Both the position numbers and the translations under genes were made by a program. DNA of 52,467 bases from Corynebacterium sp. NML140438 (GTDB lineage: Bacteria > Actinomycetota > Actinomycetes > Mycobacteriales > Mycobacteriaceae), in NCBI RefSeq assembly GCF_001875725.1, contig NZ_MLCQ01000007.1:1-52467 (forward strand). Reading direction: 5' to 3'. The notes beneath the pieces were generated by a model. The model ran no database searches and was not told where the DNA came from. It worked only from the letters and a program-made list of their open reading frames with translations. Below, one piece after another: positions 15,625-23,874 of the stretch. The first letter of the stretch is position 1; each line of letters starts with the position of its first letter.

Positions 15625-16674
15625 TTAACGGCCTGCCTTGCGGTAGCGGGAGAAGATGAGGAAGACGAAGAATGGGACACCGACGATGGCGGTGATGATG
15701 CCGATCGGGATCACCAGGCCTGGTTTGACGGTGATGGAGACGGCGTGCGCTGCGGTGAGCAGCAGGGCGCCGGCCGCGGCGGAGGCGGGCAGGTAGAACT
15801 TCTGGTCCTCCCCGACCAACATGCGGGCGATGTGGGGGCCCACCAGTCCGATGAAGCCGATGACGCCGGCGAAGGCCACCGAAGCTGCTGCCAGCAGGGA
15901 TGCCACGATCAGGGTGGTGACGCGCAGGCGGGAGACTTTGATGCCGAGGGAGGCGGCGCGGGCGTCGCCAAGTCGGAGGGCGGTGAGCCGCCAGGCGTTG
16001 AACACCACGAACGGGACCGCGGCGGCGAGGAGGACGCCGATGATACCGTCGGCGAGCCAGGTGGCGCGCTGCATGGAGCCGAGCGTCCAGAAGACGATCT
16101 GTTGCAGCGCCTCAAGCGTTGCGCCGTACTGCATAAGCGACAGCAACGCCTGGAAGAAGAAGGACAGGGCGATGCCCAGCAGGATCATCGTTTCGGCGGC
16201 GGCCCCGCGCCACACGGCAGCGGCGGCGACGACGGCCACCGCCACCAGGGCGGCCAGCGCAGCGGCGAGCGCCAGGTTGAACTGGGGGTGCGCGATCAGG
16301 TTAATGCCCAGCACGATCGACATCGCGGCGCCGAACGCGGCCGCCGCCGAGATGCCCAGCGTGAACGGCTCCGCGAGCGGGTTGTCCAGGATGGTTTGCA
16401 TCATCCCGCCCGCAAGTCCCAGGGACGCGCCGATGAGCAGCGCCATCACCGAGGCCGGCAGGCGCAGGTCCCACAGCACCACGGAGGCTTGCTCGGGTGC
16501 GGTGTTGGGGTGGAGGAGGGCGTCGAGAAGCTGGGAGGCGCTGAGGTTGATCGGGCCGACCACCGTGGCAACGACGAAGCTGACGAACGCGACGAGCAGC
16601 AGCGCGCTGATCGCGATGAGTTTGCGTCGTCCTCTCTGGTGGTAGGCGCGGATCGCCTGATCTTGCTGGTTCAT
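15625..16674 (-). CDS. Iron-siderophore ABC permease (FecCD family)
   Basis: 349 residues with about ten membrane helices and FecCD family landmarks: LRLPASVMALLIGASLGLAG and QTILDNPLAEPFTLGISAAA in the first half, and GFIGLVGPHIARMLVGED near 260-280 for the ATPase coupling loop. A single permease suggests a homodimer. ATG 16674 lies 7 bp after the binding-protein stop. The operon order and the iron box predict iron-repressed siderophore or haem uptake; the ligand is unknown. Confidence 0.93.
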   Translation of the reverse strand: MNQQDQAIRAYHQRGRRKLIAISALLLVAFVSFVVATVVGPINLSASQLLDALLHPNTAPEQASVVLWDLRLPASVMALLIGASLGLAGGMMQTILDNPLAEPFTLGISAAAAFGAAMSIVLGINLIAHPQFNLALAAALAALVAVAVVAAAAVWRGAAAETMILLGIALSFFFQALLSLMQYGATLEALQQIVFWTLGSMQRATWLADGIIGVLLAAAVPFVVFNAWRLTALRLGDARAASLGIKVSRLRVTTLIVASLLAAASVAFAGVIGFIGLVGPHIARMLVGEDQKFYLPASAAAGALLLTAAHAVSITVKPGLVIPIGIITAIVGVPFFVFLIFSRYRKAGR

Positions 16675-16681
16675 GGTTCCC

Positions 16682-17866
16682 CTACTGCTGTGCCTGGGCG
16701 AAGAACGCGCCGGAGTAGTCGAATGGCAGCCAGTCGGCATGGAACTGTTCGAAGTCCTTTGCCGGGTCCATGTCAGCGAAGGCTTCTGGGTGCAGCCACT
16801 TCGCGAACGCCTCAAGCGCAAAGACGTTGTATGGGTTGTCGTAGAACTGGTGGTAGACGGCGAAGTACTTGCCCTGCTTCGGTGCCTGCAGCAGGTCGAG
16901 GCCCGGGGTGCCCAGCGGGTTGTTCAGGGTTTCGGCGGCGCGCTGCGGGCTGGACTGGTAGCCGAGCTCGACGTGGCTGAAGGTGTCCGGCTGGTCGGGC
17001 TTGCGTGCCCACTCGCCGCCGGTGACGATGAGGTTTTCGGGCTGCAGCTCGATCATCTTCTCAGCGCTGAACTGCTTGGAGTCCGCGGTGATGAGCTGTT
17101 CGCCCAGGTTGTTGCCGCCCGCGGCGGTGAGCAGTTGGCCGAGGTTCGCCTTGCCGGGGGTGCTGCAGCAGTCAACGAAGCCCGCGGCGGACCAGATCAG
17201 GCCGTCTTTCTTTCCGTCCTTTGCGACGGCCTCTTCGACCCGACCCTTGATCTCTTCGACCTTCGATTCGTAGAACTCGCCGTACTCCTTGGCGCGCTCC
17301 GACTTACCCAGCAGGTCGCCGAGCAGCTGCACGGAGCTGACGGTGTGCTCGAGTGGGGACTGGCGGAAGTCGGTGAAGACGTACTTCATGCCAGTCTGGT
17401 CCATCTTTTCCAGGAGGCCGGATTCCTCGGCGACTTTCTTCTGGTCGAGCGTCATCACGACGACGTCCGGGTCCTGCGCCATGAGCGTCTCCAGGGAGAC
17501 GTCGCCCTTGCCGATGTTGCCGATCTCCTGCGCCTTCATGGCGCCCTCGCTGATTTCGAAAACCTTGTCCTTGAACGCCGGGGCGGCCTTGGTCAGGTCG
17601 TTGCCGTAGGCCACGACGTGCTCGAAGGGGTCCCCGCCGAGCAGCGCGGTGGCGAAGACGCCACGGCCCTCACCGAGCACGATGCGCTCCGGGGCGTGGT
17701 CGAAGGTGACTTCGCGGCCGGTGACGTCGGTGACGGTCAGTGCCTTGTCCGCCTGGGTCGGCTCGGCCGATGGGGTGGTGTCGGTGCTGTTGCCCGAGCA
17801 CGCGGCGAGTGAGGCGGCCGCGCAGAGGGCGACGGCGCCGGTCATTGCTTTACGCAGGATGTTCAC
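16682..17866 (-). CDS. Iron-siderophore substrate-binding lipoprotein
   Basis: 394 residues. The lipoprotein signal ends LAAC (Cys23), followed by a Ser/Thr linker and a class III periplasmic-binding-protein fold with a long interdomain helix. It captures the iron chelate outside the membrane and delivers it to the FecCD permease. The GTG start at 17866 overlaps the tmaT stop (GTGA), with AAGGA 7 bp upstream, so translation can be coupled to tmaT. The separate iron box inside tmaT shows that the operon also has its own regulated promoter. It is longer than typical FepB-like proteins; Cys160-Cys161 (VDCCSTPG) is unusual for an exported domain. Confidence 0.9.
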   Translation of the reverse strand: MNILRKAMTGAVALCAAASLAACSGNSTDTTPSAEPTQADKALTVTDVTGREVTFDHAPERIVLGEGRGVFATALLGGDPFEHVVAYGNDLTKAAPAFKDKVFEISEGAMKAQEIGNIGKGDVSLETLMAQDPDVVVMTLDQKKVAEESGLLEKMDQTGMKYVFTDFRQSPLEHTVSSVQLLGDLLGKSERAKEYGEFYESKVEEIKGRVEEAVAKDGKKDGLIWSAAGFVDCCSTPGKANLGQLLTAAGGNNLGEQLITADSKQFSAEKMIELQPENLIVTGGEWARKPDQPDTFSHVELGYQSSPQRAAETLNNPLGTPGLDLLQAPKQGKYFAVYHQFYDNPYNVFALEAFAKWLHPEAFADMDPAKDFEQFHADWLPFDYSGAFFAQAQQ

Positions 17867-18969
17867 AGTGGTTTCCTTGCCGTAGTAACATTCATTCCAA
17901 TAGAGCGAATCAACAATATATCAGGCAAGGCTTGCCTAACAAGCTTGGCGCGTAGTTGGTGCACCACCCGCGCGCCCGGCACCTCCACCCACGTGTAGGA
18001 CAAATAGGTCACCACCAGGCTCAACGCCACCGTCAGGGTGAGGACGGGGACGAAGTGGGCGTCGAAAAGCGATACCCCCAAGATTGGGAACACCGCGTAG
18101 AGCACCGCCATGTGCCACAAAAACAGCGAGTAGGACCAGCGGCCCAACAGCTGCGCCGGGCGGGTGCACAGCGCGGTGCCGTGCAGCCGCGGCGCGAGCG
18201 CGAACGGCACGATCCACAGCACCGCGAACAGCGCGCCGAGCAGCACGCGGACGTTGAACTCAGCAGCACTCGGGTGCTCCAAACCCGCAGGCCCCAGCAC
18301 CCCGCCCGCCCACGCGACCGGCAACGACAACGCCGGAAACACCCACCGCAGCGCCGGCACCCGCACCCGCCACGTGCGCCCGGCGCGCTCTACCTCCGCG
18401 CACAGCAGACCCACCGCGAACCACGGCGCAAAGGAGATCGGCCAGATCTGCAAGTTCAGCTCCCCCGGCGTCTGCTCGGGGGCGGGGATCAGGTGCGGCC
18501 AGACCAGGGCGGTCGCCACCGCCACCGCCAGCACCACGGCGCGGCCCCGGCGCCCGCACGCTAGGTAGGCGGGCAGGACCAGGTAGAACGCCACCTCGAC
18601 GCAGAGCGACCAGTGCTGGGTGAGGCCGTCGATAAGCCCGCCGGGAACGTAGAGCTGCGTGAGCATCAGATTGGCCAGAAGCGGGCCGGCGCGCACCCCC
18701 GCGAGCGGCGGCAACGTCACCACGATGATCGCCACGGACACCACGTACGCAGGCACAATGCGGGCGACGCGACGCCAGTAGTACTCGCGCGCCGGGCGGG
18801 GCTCGCCGCGCGCCAGCAAAAACGCCGACAGCGCGAAGAAGACGGCCACGAAGTAGTCGAAGCGCACCAGCAGCGGCGAATCGGTGGCCGTCTGGAACGC
18901 CACGTGCGTCACCACAATGCCGAGCGCCGCGATACCGCGCAGGCCCGCCAGTTCCGGGAGTACGTTAAT
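17863..18969 (-). CDS. tmaT: Trehalose mycolate acetyltransferase TmaT-like acyltransferase
   Basis: About 368 residues with some ten membrane helices and the acyltransferase-3 signature LAGLRGIAALGIVVTHVAF at the N-terminus. Position beside DUF3068 and Rv0226c-like genes makes it the Rv0228/TmaT homologue, which acetylates trehalose monocorynomycolate before MmpL transport. No ATG, GTG or TTG exists ahead of the conserved N-terminus: the frame reads through TACAATGTCCACATC with only ATC and ATT codons, and ATT 18969 is the most likely start (INVLPELAG). The C-terminal 25-30 codons contain the DtxR box of the next gene. Family certain, start unresolved. Confidence 0.82.
   Translation of the reverse strand: MNVLPELAGLRGIAALGIVVTHVAFQTATDSPLLVRFDYFVAVFFALSAFLLARGEPRPAREYYWRRVARIVPAYVVSVAIIVVTLPPLAGVRAGPLLANLMLTQLYVPGGLIDGLTQHWSLCVEVAFYLVLPAYLACGRRGRAVVLAVAVATALVWPHLIPAPEQTPGELNLQIWPISFAPWFAVGLLCAEVERAGRTWRVRVPALRWVFPALSLPVAWAGGVLGPAGLEHPSAAEFNVRVLLGALFAVLWIVPFALAPRLHGTALCTRPAQLLGRWSYSLFLWHMAVLYAVFPILGVSLFDAHFVPVLTLTVALSLVVTYLSYTWVEVPGARVVHQLRAKLVRQALPDILLIRSIGMNVTTARKPL
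17921..17939 (-). promoter_or_regulatory. DtxR-type iron box for siderophore operon
   Basis: On the minus strand TTAGGCAAGCCTTGCCTGA, a dyad matching 14 of 19 positions of the DtxR consensus. It lies 55 bp before the GTG of the binding protein, inside the coding end of tmaT. It predicts iron repression of 17866-14897 without direct control of tmaT. Confidence 0.75.
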
Positions 18970-18990
18970 GTTTCTGATGTGGACATTGTA
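18966..18990. promoter_or_regulatory. Overlapping divergent promoters, tmaT and DUF3068 gene
   Basis: On the plus strand TAATGT (18966-18971) is followed by 7 nt and GTG 18979, the pattern of a leaderless gene. On the minus strand TACAAT (18990-18985) is followed by the tmaT frame, with transcription expected near 18977-18979. The two promoters share about 25 bp. Confidence 0.55.
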
Positions 18991-19698
18991 AGCAAACGGC
19001 GCCTGGGCATCTGCGCCGCCATCATCGCGGTGTGCGTGGCGCTGAACTTCCTGTCCCCGCTCATCATCAACCACCAGCGGGTGCTCGCCCCCACCGAAAG
19101 CACCCTCCTTTTCGACGGCCCCTCCGCCCTCACCCGCACCCTCCTCATCACGGAGGGTCCCTCGGAGGAGCACCCGAAGAAGAAGGCGCTGACCATGTCC
19201 GCCACCGTCCGCAACGAGGGCACCGTCATCGCCGAGGACTCCTTCGAGGTCAACCCGGCCTCCGCCTACCCCACCAGCGGGCGCCAGGGCCTCGGCTACG
19301 TCCTGCCGTACAACCCGGAGCGCCGCTCCTACCCCTTCTACGACCCGCTTGCGGACCTCGTCGTCCCCCTCGACTACCTCGGCGCCGGCTGGGTCGCCGA
19401 CCTGGAAACTTACAAGTACACCGCCACCATCGACGTGCCCGAATACCACGCCGAGCGCACCATCGACGTCGAGCGCCGCACCGGCCGCCTCCTCGACGAG
19501 TCGTGGACCATCACGCGCGGCCCCCTCAAGGGCCTCTACACACTCAGCGAAGAGAACAAGGCCACCGCGGCCTCCGCCGCACTTCACGACGTCCACATCC
19601 TCAAGTCCCTCCAGGTCATGGCGTTTGTAACCCGACTGGTCAGCGCGCTCGCGCTTTTCTACGCCTTCGTCCTGCTGGTGCGGCGCCGCCGTGGCTAA
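18979..19698 (+). CDS. DUF3068 envelope protein (Rv0227c-like)
   Basis: 239 residues: an N-terminal membrane helix (about 7-25), an external domain of about 170 residues rich in Tyr/Pro with LPYNPERRSYPFYDPL, and a C-terminal helix (about 205-230) followed by RRRRG. This is the DUF3068 architecture. As I recall, the C. glutamicum homologue has been linked to lipomannan/lipoarabinomannan maturation; I cannot verify that here. GTG 18979 is preceded by a -10 at leaderless distance, not a ribosome binding site. The stop overlaps the next gene by 8 bp. Confidence 0.85.
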   Translation: MDIVSKRRLGICAAIIAVCVALNFLSPLIINHQRVLAPTESTLLFDGPSALTRTLLITEGPSEEHPKKKALTMSATVRNEGTVIAEDSFEVNPASAYPTSGRQGLGYVLPYNPERRSYPFYDPLADLVVPLDYLGAGWVADLETYKYTATIDVPEYHAERTIDVERRTGRLLDESWTITRGPLKGLYTLSEENKATAASAALHDVHILKSLQVMAFVTRLVSALALFYAFVLLVRRRRG

Positions 19699-21082
19699 GG
19701 GGCGTCTGCTCTCCTGGCTGCTGTTCGCCTACGCGGCAGCCCTGGTCCTCGGCGTGACCTGGCCGTTCCTCGCGCCGGGCGAGGCGCTCGCCTACCGGGA
19801 CATGCTCGTCCTGCCGGACATGGCGCTGACCCGCGCAGCCCTCGGCTTCGGGGACCTGCCGGCCCGCAACGTCCCCCAGGACGCACTGCTCGCCGTCCTC
19901 CCCTTCCCGGTCGCGGCGGTGCGCGCGCTCGTGGTCGGCGCCGCCGCCGCTGCCGCTTGGGCGGGCTGGCGGATCGGGCGTAACGGCTGGGGCCGGTTCG
20001 CGGCGATCACGGTCGCGGTGTGGAACCCGTTCGTCGTCGAGCGCCTGTTGCAGGGGCAGTGGTCGGTGGCGGTGGCCGCCTGGCTGCTGCCGCTGGTGGC
20101 GCTTGGCGCGCGTGGCAGCATCGCTGCCCAGTGGGTGTGTTCGCTGACCCCCACCGGCGCCATCGCGGCCGCCCTCCACTCCAGGCGCTGGCTGTTCAGC
20201 GCCCTGACCTGCGTGCCCTGGGTTGTCGCCGGTGCAGTTGCCGCTTTTGGCGGCGGACAGGGCACATCCTCGGCGCAGGCCGCCGCCATGTTCGCCCCGC
20301 GTGCGGAGGCGGGCGTCGGCACCCTCGGTGCACTGCTCGGCCTGGGCGGGATCTGGAACGCCCACGCCGTACCCGCCTCCCGCGCCTCCGGCTTCGCCGT
20401 CTTCGGCGTGCTGCTCTTCGTCGTGCTGTGCCTGGCGTGGCGCCGCGTCCCGCGCCGCCTCCTCGCGCTTGCGGGTCTCGGGTTCGCGCTGGCGCTCGCG
20501 TCGTGGGCGGGCCTACTCACCCCCGTCATCCAGCACGTTCCCGGCGGCGGCCTCCTTCGCGACGCCCACAAACTCCTCATCCTCGCCATCCCCGCCTACG
20601 TCACCGCCGCCGGCAACCTACCGGGGCTTCGCGCGCAGCTCGCGGGCAGTTTTGCCCTCCTCCAGCTTCTCGACGCCCCCTTCGCCCTCTCCGCCCTCAC
20701 CCCAGTTCCGGCGTCCTCCCTCCCGATCCCAAACGTCGACGACCAGGGCCACGACGTCTTCTTCGTCGACCGCCCCACCCTCACCCGCCGCGCCGACGGC
20801 GCCATCATCGTCGACCCCGCCCCCAAAATCATGAACGTTGTCGAATCAGGCGCGCTGCGCGTTGGCGACGTGGAAGTCGACCCGCCGTCCCCGCGCTGGT
20901 CCGCCCTTAACGCGGATGTGGGGCTTGCCGCCTCGATGGGCGTCGGCGTGGTGGTGTACCCAGATGGCCGCTCGGTAAACACGGGTGCTGCGCCCGTCGG
21001 GCTGCCGCCGCTTGGCCTCGGACTGTTCGGTTTGTGGTGCGTCTCGCCCCTGATTGCGGTATTGACCAGGCGTATTAGATAG
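19691..21082 (+). CDS. Polytopic membrane protein (Rv0226c-like)
   Basis: 463 residues with about ten to twelve hydrophobic segments and little soluble sequence; two external loops, including VDDQGHDVFFVDRPT and DPAPKIMNVVESG, lie in the C-terminal third. Operon position after the DUF3068 gene and near TmaT matches Rv0226c, a conserved membrane protein of mycolic-acid bacteria thought to act in lipoglycan or cell-wall lipid assembly. GC-rich loops and N-terminal RDM residues recall GT-C enzymes, but I do not see a firm catalytic motif. The GTG start overlaps the previous gene. Confidence 0.75.
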   Translation: MAKGRLLSWLLFAYAAALVLGVTWPFLAPGEALAYRDMLVLPDMALTRAALGFGDLPARNVPQDALLAVLPFPVAAVRALVVGAAAAAAWAGWRIGRNGWGRFAAITVAVWNPFVVERLLQGQWSVAVAAWLLPLVALGARGSIAAQWVCSLTPTGAIAAALHSRRWLFSALTCVPWVVAGAVAAFGGGQGTSSAQAAAMFAPRAEAGVGTLGALLGLGGIWNAHAVPASRASGFAVFGVLLFVVLCLAWRRVPRRLLALAGLGFALALASWAGLLTPVIQHVPGGGLLRDAHKLLILAIPAYVTAAGNLPGLRAQLAGSFALLQLLDAPFALSALTPVPASSLPIPNVDDQGHDVFFVDRPTLTRRADGAIIVDPAPKIMNVVESGALRVGDVEVDPPSPRWSALNADVGLAASMGVGVVVYPDGRSVNTGAAPVGLPPLGLGLFGLWCVSPLIAVLTRRIR

Positions 21083-21108
21083 TTGGGGCGCGCCCATTAT
21101 TGGAACGC

Positions 21109-21137
21109 TTGCAGTATTTGCACGGCTGGGCTAAAGT
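21109..21137 (+). promoter_or_regulatory. Sigma-A-type promoter for gene 21177
   Basis: -35 TTGCAG (21109-21114), 17-bp spacer, -10 TAAAGT (21132-21137), then AAGGAG at 21161-21166 and ATG 21177. This is the clearest housekeeping promoter in the window and predicts a leader of about 30 nt. Confidence 0.65.
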
Positions 21138-21176
21138 GAACGCCAGGTAAACAAGAGTTTAACAAGGAGCGTTATC

Positions 21177-21404
21177 ATGCAGATTCAATTCAACACCATC
21201 CAGAAGCGCGTACTTCGCAACATCCGCCACGACCTCATCGAGGCGTGGACCCCACAATTCAGCGAAGCCGAAATCAACAACGCCTTCGACACCGTCCTCG
21301 CCGAGCACTGCAGCACCGCAACCGTCGAAGACTTCATCCCCGTCCTCGTCGAAGCCGAGATGCTCAACCGCCTGCGCGCAGGCAGCCTCCTCGCAGCCGC
21401 CTAA
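21177..21404 (+). CDS. Small three-helix protein, unknown function
   Basis: 75 residues, predicted all-helical and soluble: IQKRVLRNIRHDLIEAW, EAEINNAFDTVLAEHC and VEDFIPVLVEAEMLNRLRAG read as three amphipathic helices. It resembles the short three-helix dimerisation proteins common in mycobacteria and corynebacteria. It has its own strong promoter and ribosome binding site and is followed by a good terminator, so it is a single-gene unit. No role is known. Confidence 0.75.
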   Translation: MQIQFNTIQKRVLRNIRHDLIEAWTPQFSEAEINNAFDTVLAEHCSTATVEDFIPVLVEAEMLNRLRAGSLLAAA

Positions 21405-21465
21405 ACTCCGGTTCACTCATACTCAACGCGCTCTGCCTGCCCCCATCCCCCTCCCTTCCATCTGC

Positions 21466-21500
21466 AAAAAGTTCCCGCGCCCTGCGTCCGGGAACTTTTT
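21466..21500 (+). terminator. Rho-independent terminator after gene 21177
   Basis: AAAAAGTTCCCG (21466-21477) pairs with CGGGAACTTTTT (21489-21500), a 12-bp stem ending in a T run. Similar AAAAAGTTCC/GGAACTTTTT sequences recur at 36531-36570, and both are followed by repeat family C. Confidence 0.8.
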
Positions 21501-21593
21501 CACGTTTTCGGGGGCCCCGGCGGCCCTCCGGACGCGTTTCCCCCAGGCCAGCTCGTTCGCTCGCTCGTGCCCGCTGAAATAGTTCCCAAGCTC

Positions 21594-21680
21594 GGGAACC
21601 ATTTTGCGTTTTGCAGCTGCTCCGGTCGACCGACGTAGTGTTTCCCCAGGTCGCGACGACTGACCACAAAGAAAGTTCCC
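21594..21680 (+). repeat. Dispersed 87-bp repeat family C, copy 2
   Basis: Same ends (GGGAACCATTTTG and GAAAGTTCCC) and core (GGTCGACCGAC, TTTCCCCAGGTCGCGAC) as 13310-13397. Just before it GTTCCCAAGCTCGGGAAC (21582-21599) forms a small hairpin that shares its right arm. The stretch 21681-21934 holds no supportable gene; it includes CCGGGGCACTTCA at 21728-21740, which recurs at 22645-22657 in related form. Confidence 0.75.
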
Positions 21681-21934
21681 AGGACCACGGGATAATGGAA
21701 AACAAGGCACATGCCTAGGAACAAAAACCGGGGCACTTCACCACCATCTTGTTGAGGCCAATGGATAGGGTAAAAGCGGATTCCGTACTTTCCACCCTGC
21801 AAAATGGAAATCTCCATCCTAATACATGATTCTGCTGTTGAATCTGCCAAATAGAAGGGCTGATCAGGTTCGTAATACCACGTTTCAGGCCCTCCAGCGA
21901 TGCACTCACCAGTGGAGCGCCCTCATATGGGAAA

Positions 21935-21994
21935 ACAGAAAGACAAAAGCATCAAACGTTGAGTACTAGTTCAACACTTGATGCTCTTTCTGTG
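21935..21994 (-). terminator. Long hairpin terminator for gene 22022-22345
   Basis: GCATCAAACGTTGA (21949-21962) pairs with TCAACACTTGATGC (21971-21984), with further pairing of the flanking AGAAAGA and TCTTTCT. Read on the minus strand it is followed by TTTTGTCTTTCTGTTTT, a strong U tract. It lies 28 bp past the stop codon at 22022. Confidence 0.75.
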
Positions 21995-22021
21995 AAAACA
22001 TTCAGTCAGTGAGCTGAATGG

Positions 22022-22345
22022 TCAGAGTAGGTTTTCCGAGTCTATTTCTTTCCATCGTTGAGCTGCCGTGCCACGTTGTTTAAATGCGCTTACGAGGTCG
22101 CGAGCTACTGCGGGATGTCCTACGATGTGGCTTACTTTTGATAGTAGTTCGTTACTATCAGTCGCTTCTGAGTTGAGGAAATCTAGGATTTCTTGTCGAG
22201 TCCTGTATTCTTGTTCGAAGGTGAGGTCATGGCATAGGCACGCTTTATCCCACGCTTTATGCTCTTCGGGGGCTGAGCTGAGTAGGATTGCGATCCGTCC
22301 TTGGTTAAGTTCTAATTGGGAAATGCGATGCTCGATATTGTCCAT
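22022..22345 (-). CDS. Hypothetical cytoplasmic protein in restriction-remnant patch
   Basis: 107 residues, soluble and mostly helical, starting MDNIEHRISQLELNQG with a possible short coiled coil; two Cys in KACLCHDL. Immediately upstream on the same strand (about 22349-22485) another frame ends with DVIAWLAL and a stop 4 nt before this ATG, but has no start codon; it may be the degraded 3' end of a partner gene. The block is low in GC compared with the core, ends in a strong terminator, and sits beside the MmeI-like remnant. No family recognised. Confidence 0.55.
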   Translation of the reverse strand: MDNIEHRISQLELNQGRIAILLSSAPEEHKAWDKACLCHDLTFEQEYRTRQEILDFLNSEATDSNELLSKVSHIVGHPAVARDLVSAFKQRGTAAQRWKEIDSENLL

Positions 22346-22601
22346 GTTTTTATAGGGCCAGCCAAGCAATAACGTCTGCGATCATCAGCGAGTAGGACGT
22401 ACCGACGATTGGTTCTAGGGCTGTTGTGAGCTTTTCTTTCACGATGTGGTGCTCCAGATCCTCCGTAGATATTGGCAGTGGTGCTAATAATGATAACTTC
22501 TACCGAGCTATCGCGCAGGCCGAATTTCGGCGATCTAAGATTGCTTCGGTCACCAACCTTCAACTTCCTCACACCTAGTGAACGGGGTGAAGGAAGTCAA
22601 T

Positions 22602-22657
22602 TGAAGTGCCCCAGATTTTCCCATCTGCTCAGACGGAACAAAACCTGGGGCACTTCA
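22602..22657. repeat. Inverted repeat with GGGGCACTTCA arms
   Basis: TGAAGTGCCCCAG (22602-22614) and CTGGGGCACTTCA (22645-22657) form a 13-bp perfect inverted repeat with a 30-bp centre. A related copy (CCGGGGCACTTCA) preceded by GGAACAAAAA lies at 21728-21740. These could be ends of a lost mobile element that cut the restriction gene. Confidence 0.6.
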
Positions 22658-22661
22658 GTCT

Positions 22662-23076
22662 TTCCAAAGGGAACGAAGAATGTCGGCAACATCGACTACG
22701 TAGCGGGTTGGTTCATCAAGGCCGCAGAGTACATGGGCGACCACACCGTACGCACGGCATTCGTATCGACCAACTCGGTTGTCCAAGGCGAACAGGTAGC
22801 AAACATTTGGTACCCAATCACCCAATTGGGCTTCCACATTGACTTCGCGCACGACACCTTCCGTTGGGCGAACGAAGCAAGTGACCAAGCTCATGTCTTC
22901 TGCGTCATCGTGAGCTTTTCAAAGCAAAAGGTCACCCCGCGCTTATTCCACTACGAGACGCCAGACTCAAACCCGATGGATCTCCACCCGAGCCGCCTCA
23001 ACACATACCTGGCCGACGCGCCGGATATTTTCGTCTGGAATCGCAATAGGCCCCTTTGGCCCGACACTATCCCCTT
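22662..23076 (+). pseudogene. Fragment of MmeI-like DNA methyltransferase/restriction gene
   Basis: About 135 codons with good coding character (NVGNIDYVAGWFIKAAEYMG, FVSTNSVVQGEQVANIWYP, GFHIDFAHDTFRWANEA, QAHVFCVIVSF). This matches the region just after the catalytic motif of single-chain type IIG/MmeI-like or YeeA-like methyltransferases, which run to 900-1000 residues. Motif I, the NPPF/Y motif and the target-recognition domain are missing. The upstream edge is the GGGGCACTTCA inverted repeat; the downstream edge is repeat A. It is clearly a remnant and cannot be active. Confidence 0.7.
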
Positions 23077-23157
23077 GCAGGTCGCGCATTTTCACCTGGC
23101 CCGACCGATTTTGGGCGACCAGCGTCACACTCCTTGAACACCTCGACCGGAACGAAA
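23077..23157 (+). repeat. Dispersed repeat family A, partial copy 3
   Basis: Contains GCAGGTCGCGCATTTTCACC, GGCCCGACCGATTTTGGGCG and CACCTCGACCGGAACGAAA, aligned with positions about 26-107 of the copies at 13525 and 14134. It lacks the first 25 bases. It directly follows the methyltransferase fragment. No gene is seen from here to 23418. Confidence 0.7.
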
Positions 23158-23418
23158 CCAGAACAAAACCAGACCCGAAACCGGCACCAACCCCAACGCC
23201 CCCAACCTGCTATCGTGGTGCACAGGCCACTCAGCGAGCACCAGCCCGACCGGTTTCCTCGGGCGCAATTGGAAACCACCCAAACCTGTAACCCGGTGGC
23301 TTTCCGGGTCCCTGTGATTGATCCCTAAGCCTGCACAAGGTACACGGGCACAGTGCACATGAGAATTGGGAACTACCACGGTGCTGGGGGTGGCCGCCTA
23401 TTTTTGAAGGAGGATGCG

Positions 23419-23874
23419 ATGTTGTTGGCAGAAGCGCTGGCGAAGCGGGCGCAGGCACAGGATCGGCTGAATGAGTTGGAGCGTCGTTTGACGCGGAATG
23501 CGCGGATCCAGGAGGGGGATACCCCGGTGGAGGATTCGGAGGCGTTGCTGCAGGAGTCGGCGTCGGTGCTGCAGAGCATTGAGACGCTGGTCCGCCGGAT
23601 TAACCACACGAATGCGTCGACGCCGTTTGAGGGGGACGCGACGTTGACGGATGCGATTGCACGCCGGGATGCGTTTTTGCGCGCCCGGAGGTTTTATAGC
23701 GCGGTGGCGGATGCGGCGTCGGCACGCGCGGATCGGTATTCGGCCTCCGAGGTGCGGTATGTGTCCACGGTGGATGTGGGCCAGTTGCACTCGATGGCGG
23801 ATAAGGCGGCGAAGGAGTACCGGGAGCTGGATACGAAGATTCAGCAGCTGAACTGGGCGACGGAGCTGCTCTAA
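23419..23874 (+). CDS. DIP1984-family protein
   Basis: 151 residues, strongly helical with coiled-coil character (AEALAKRAQAQDRLNELERR near 4-23 and MADKAAKEYRELDTKIQQL near the end). The sequence, length and ending fit the DIP1984 family, named after a C. diphtheriae protein; some members are labelled septicolysin-like, but no toxin function is shown. A textbook ribosome binding site AAGGAGG lies 6 bp before the ATG, which fixes the start. The stop overlaps the convergent glycosyltransferase gene by 4 bp. Confidence 0.85.
   Translation: MLLAEALAKRAQAQDRLNELERRLTRNARIQEGDTPVEDSEALLQESASVLQSIETLVRRINHTNASTPFEGDATLTDAIARRDAFLRARRFYSAVADAASARADRYSASEVRYVSTVDVGQLHSMADKAAKEYRELDTKIQQLNWATELL

Noticed and set aside
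21715..21909. Minus-strand frame of 64 codons starting MSASLEGLKRGITNL
   Set aside because: No ribosome binding site or homology, and it runs into the GGGGCACTTCA repeat; probably debris of the restriction island.
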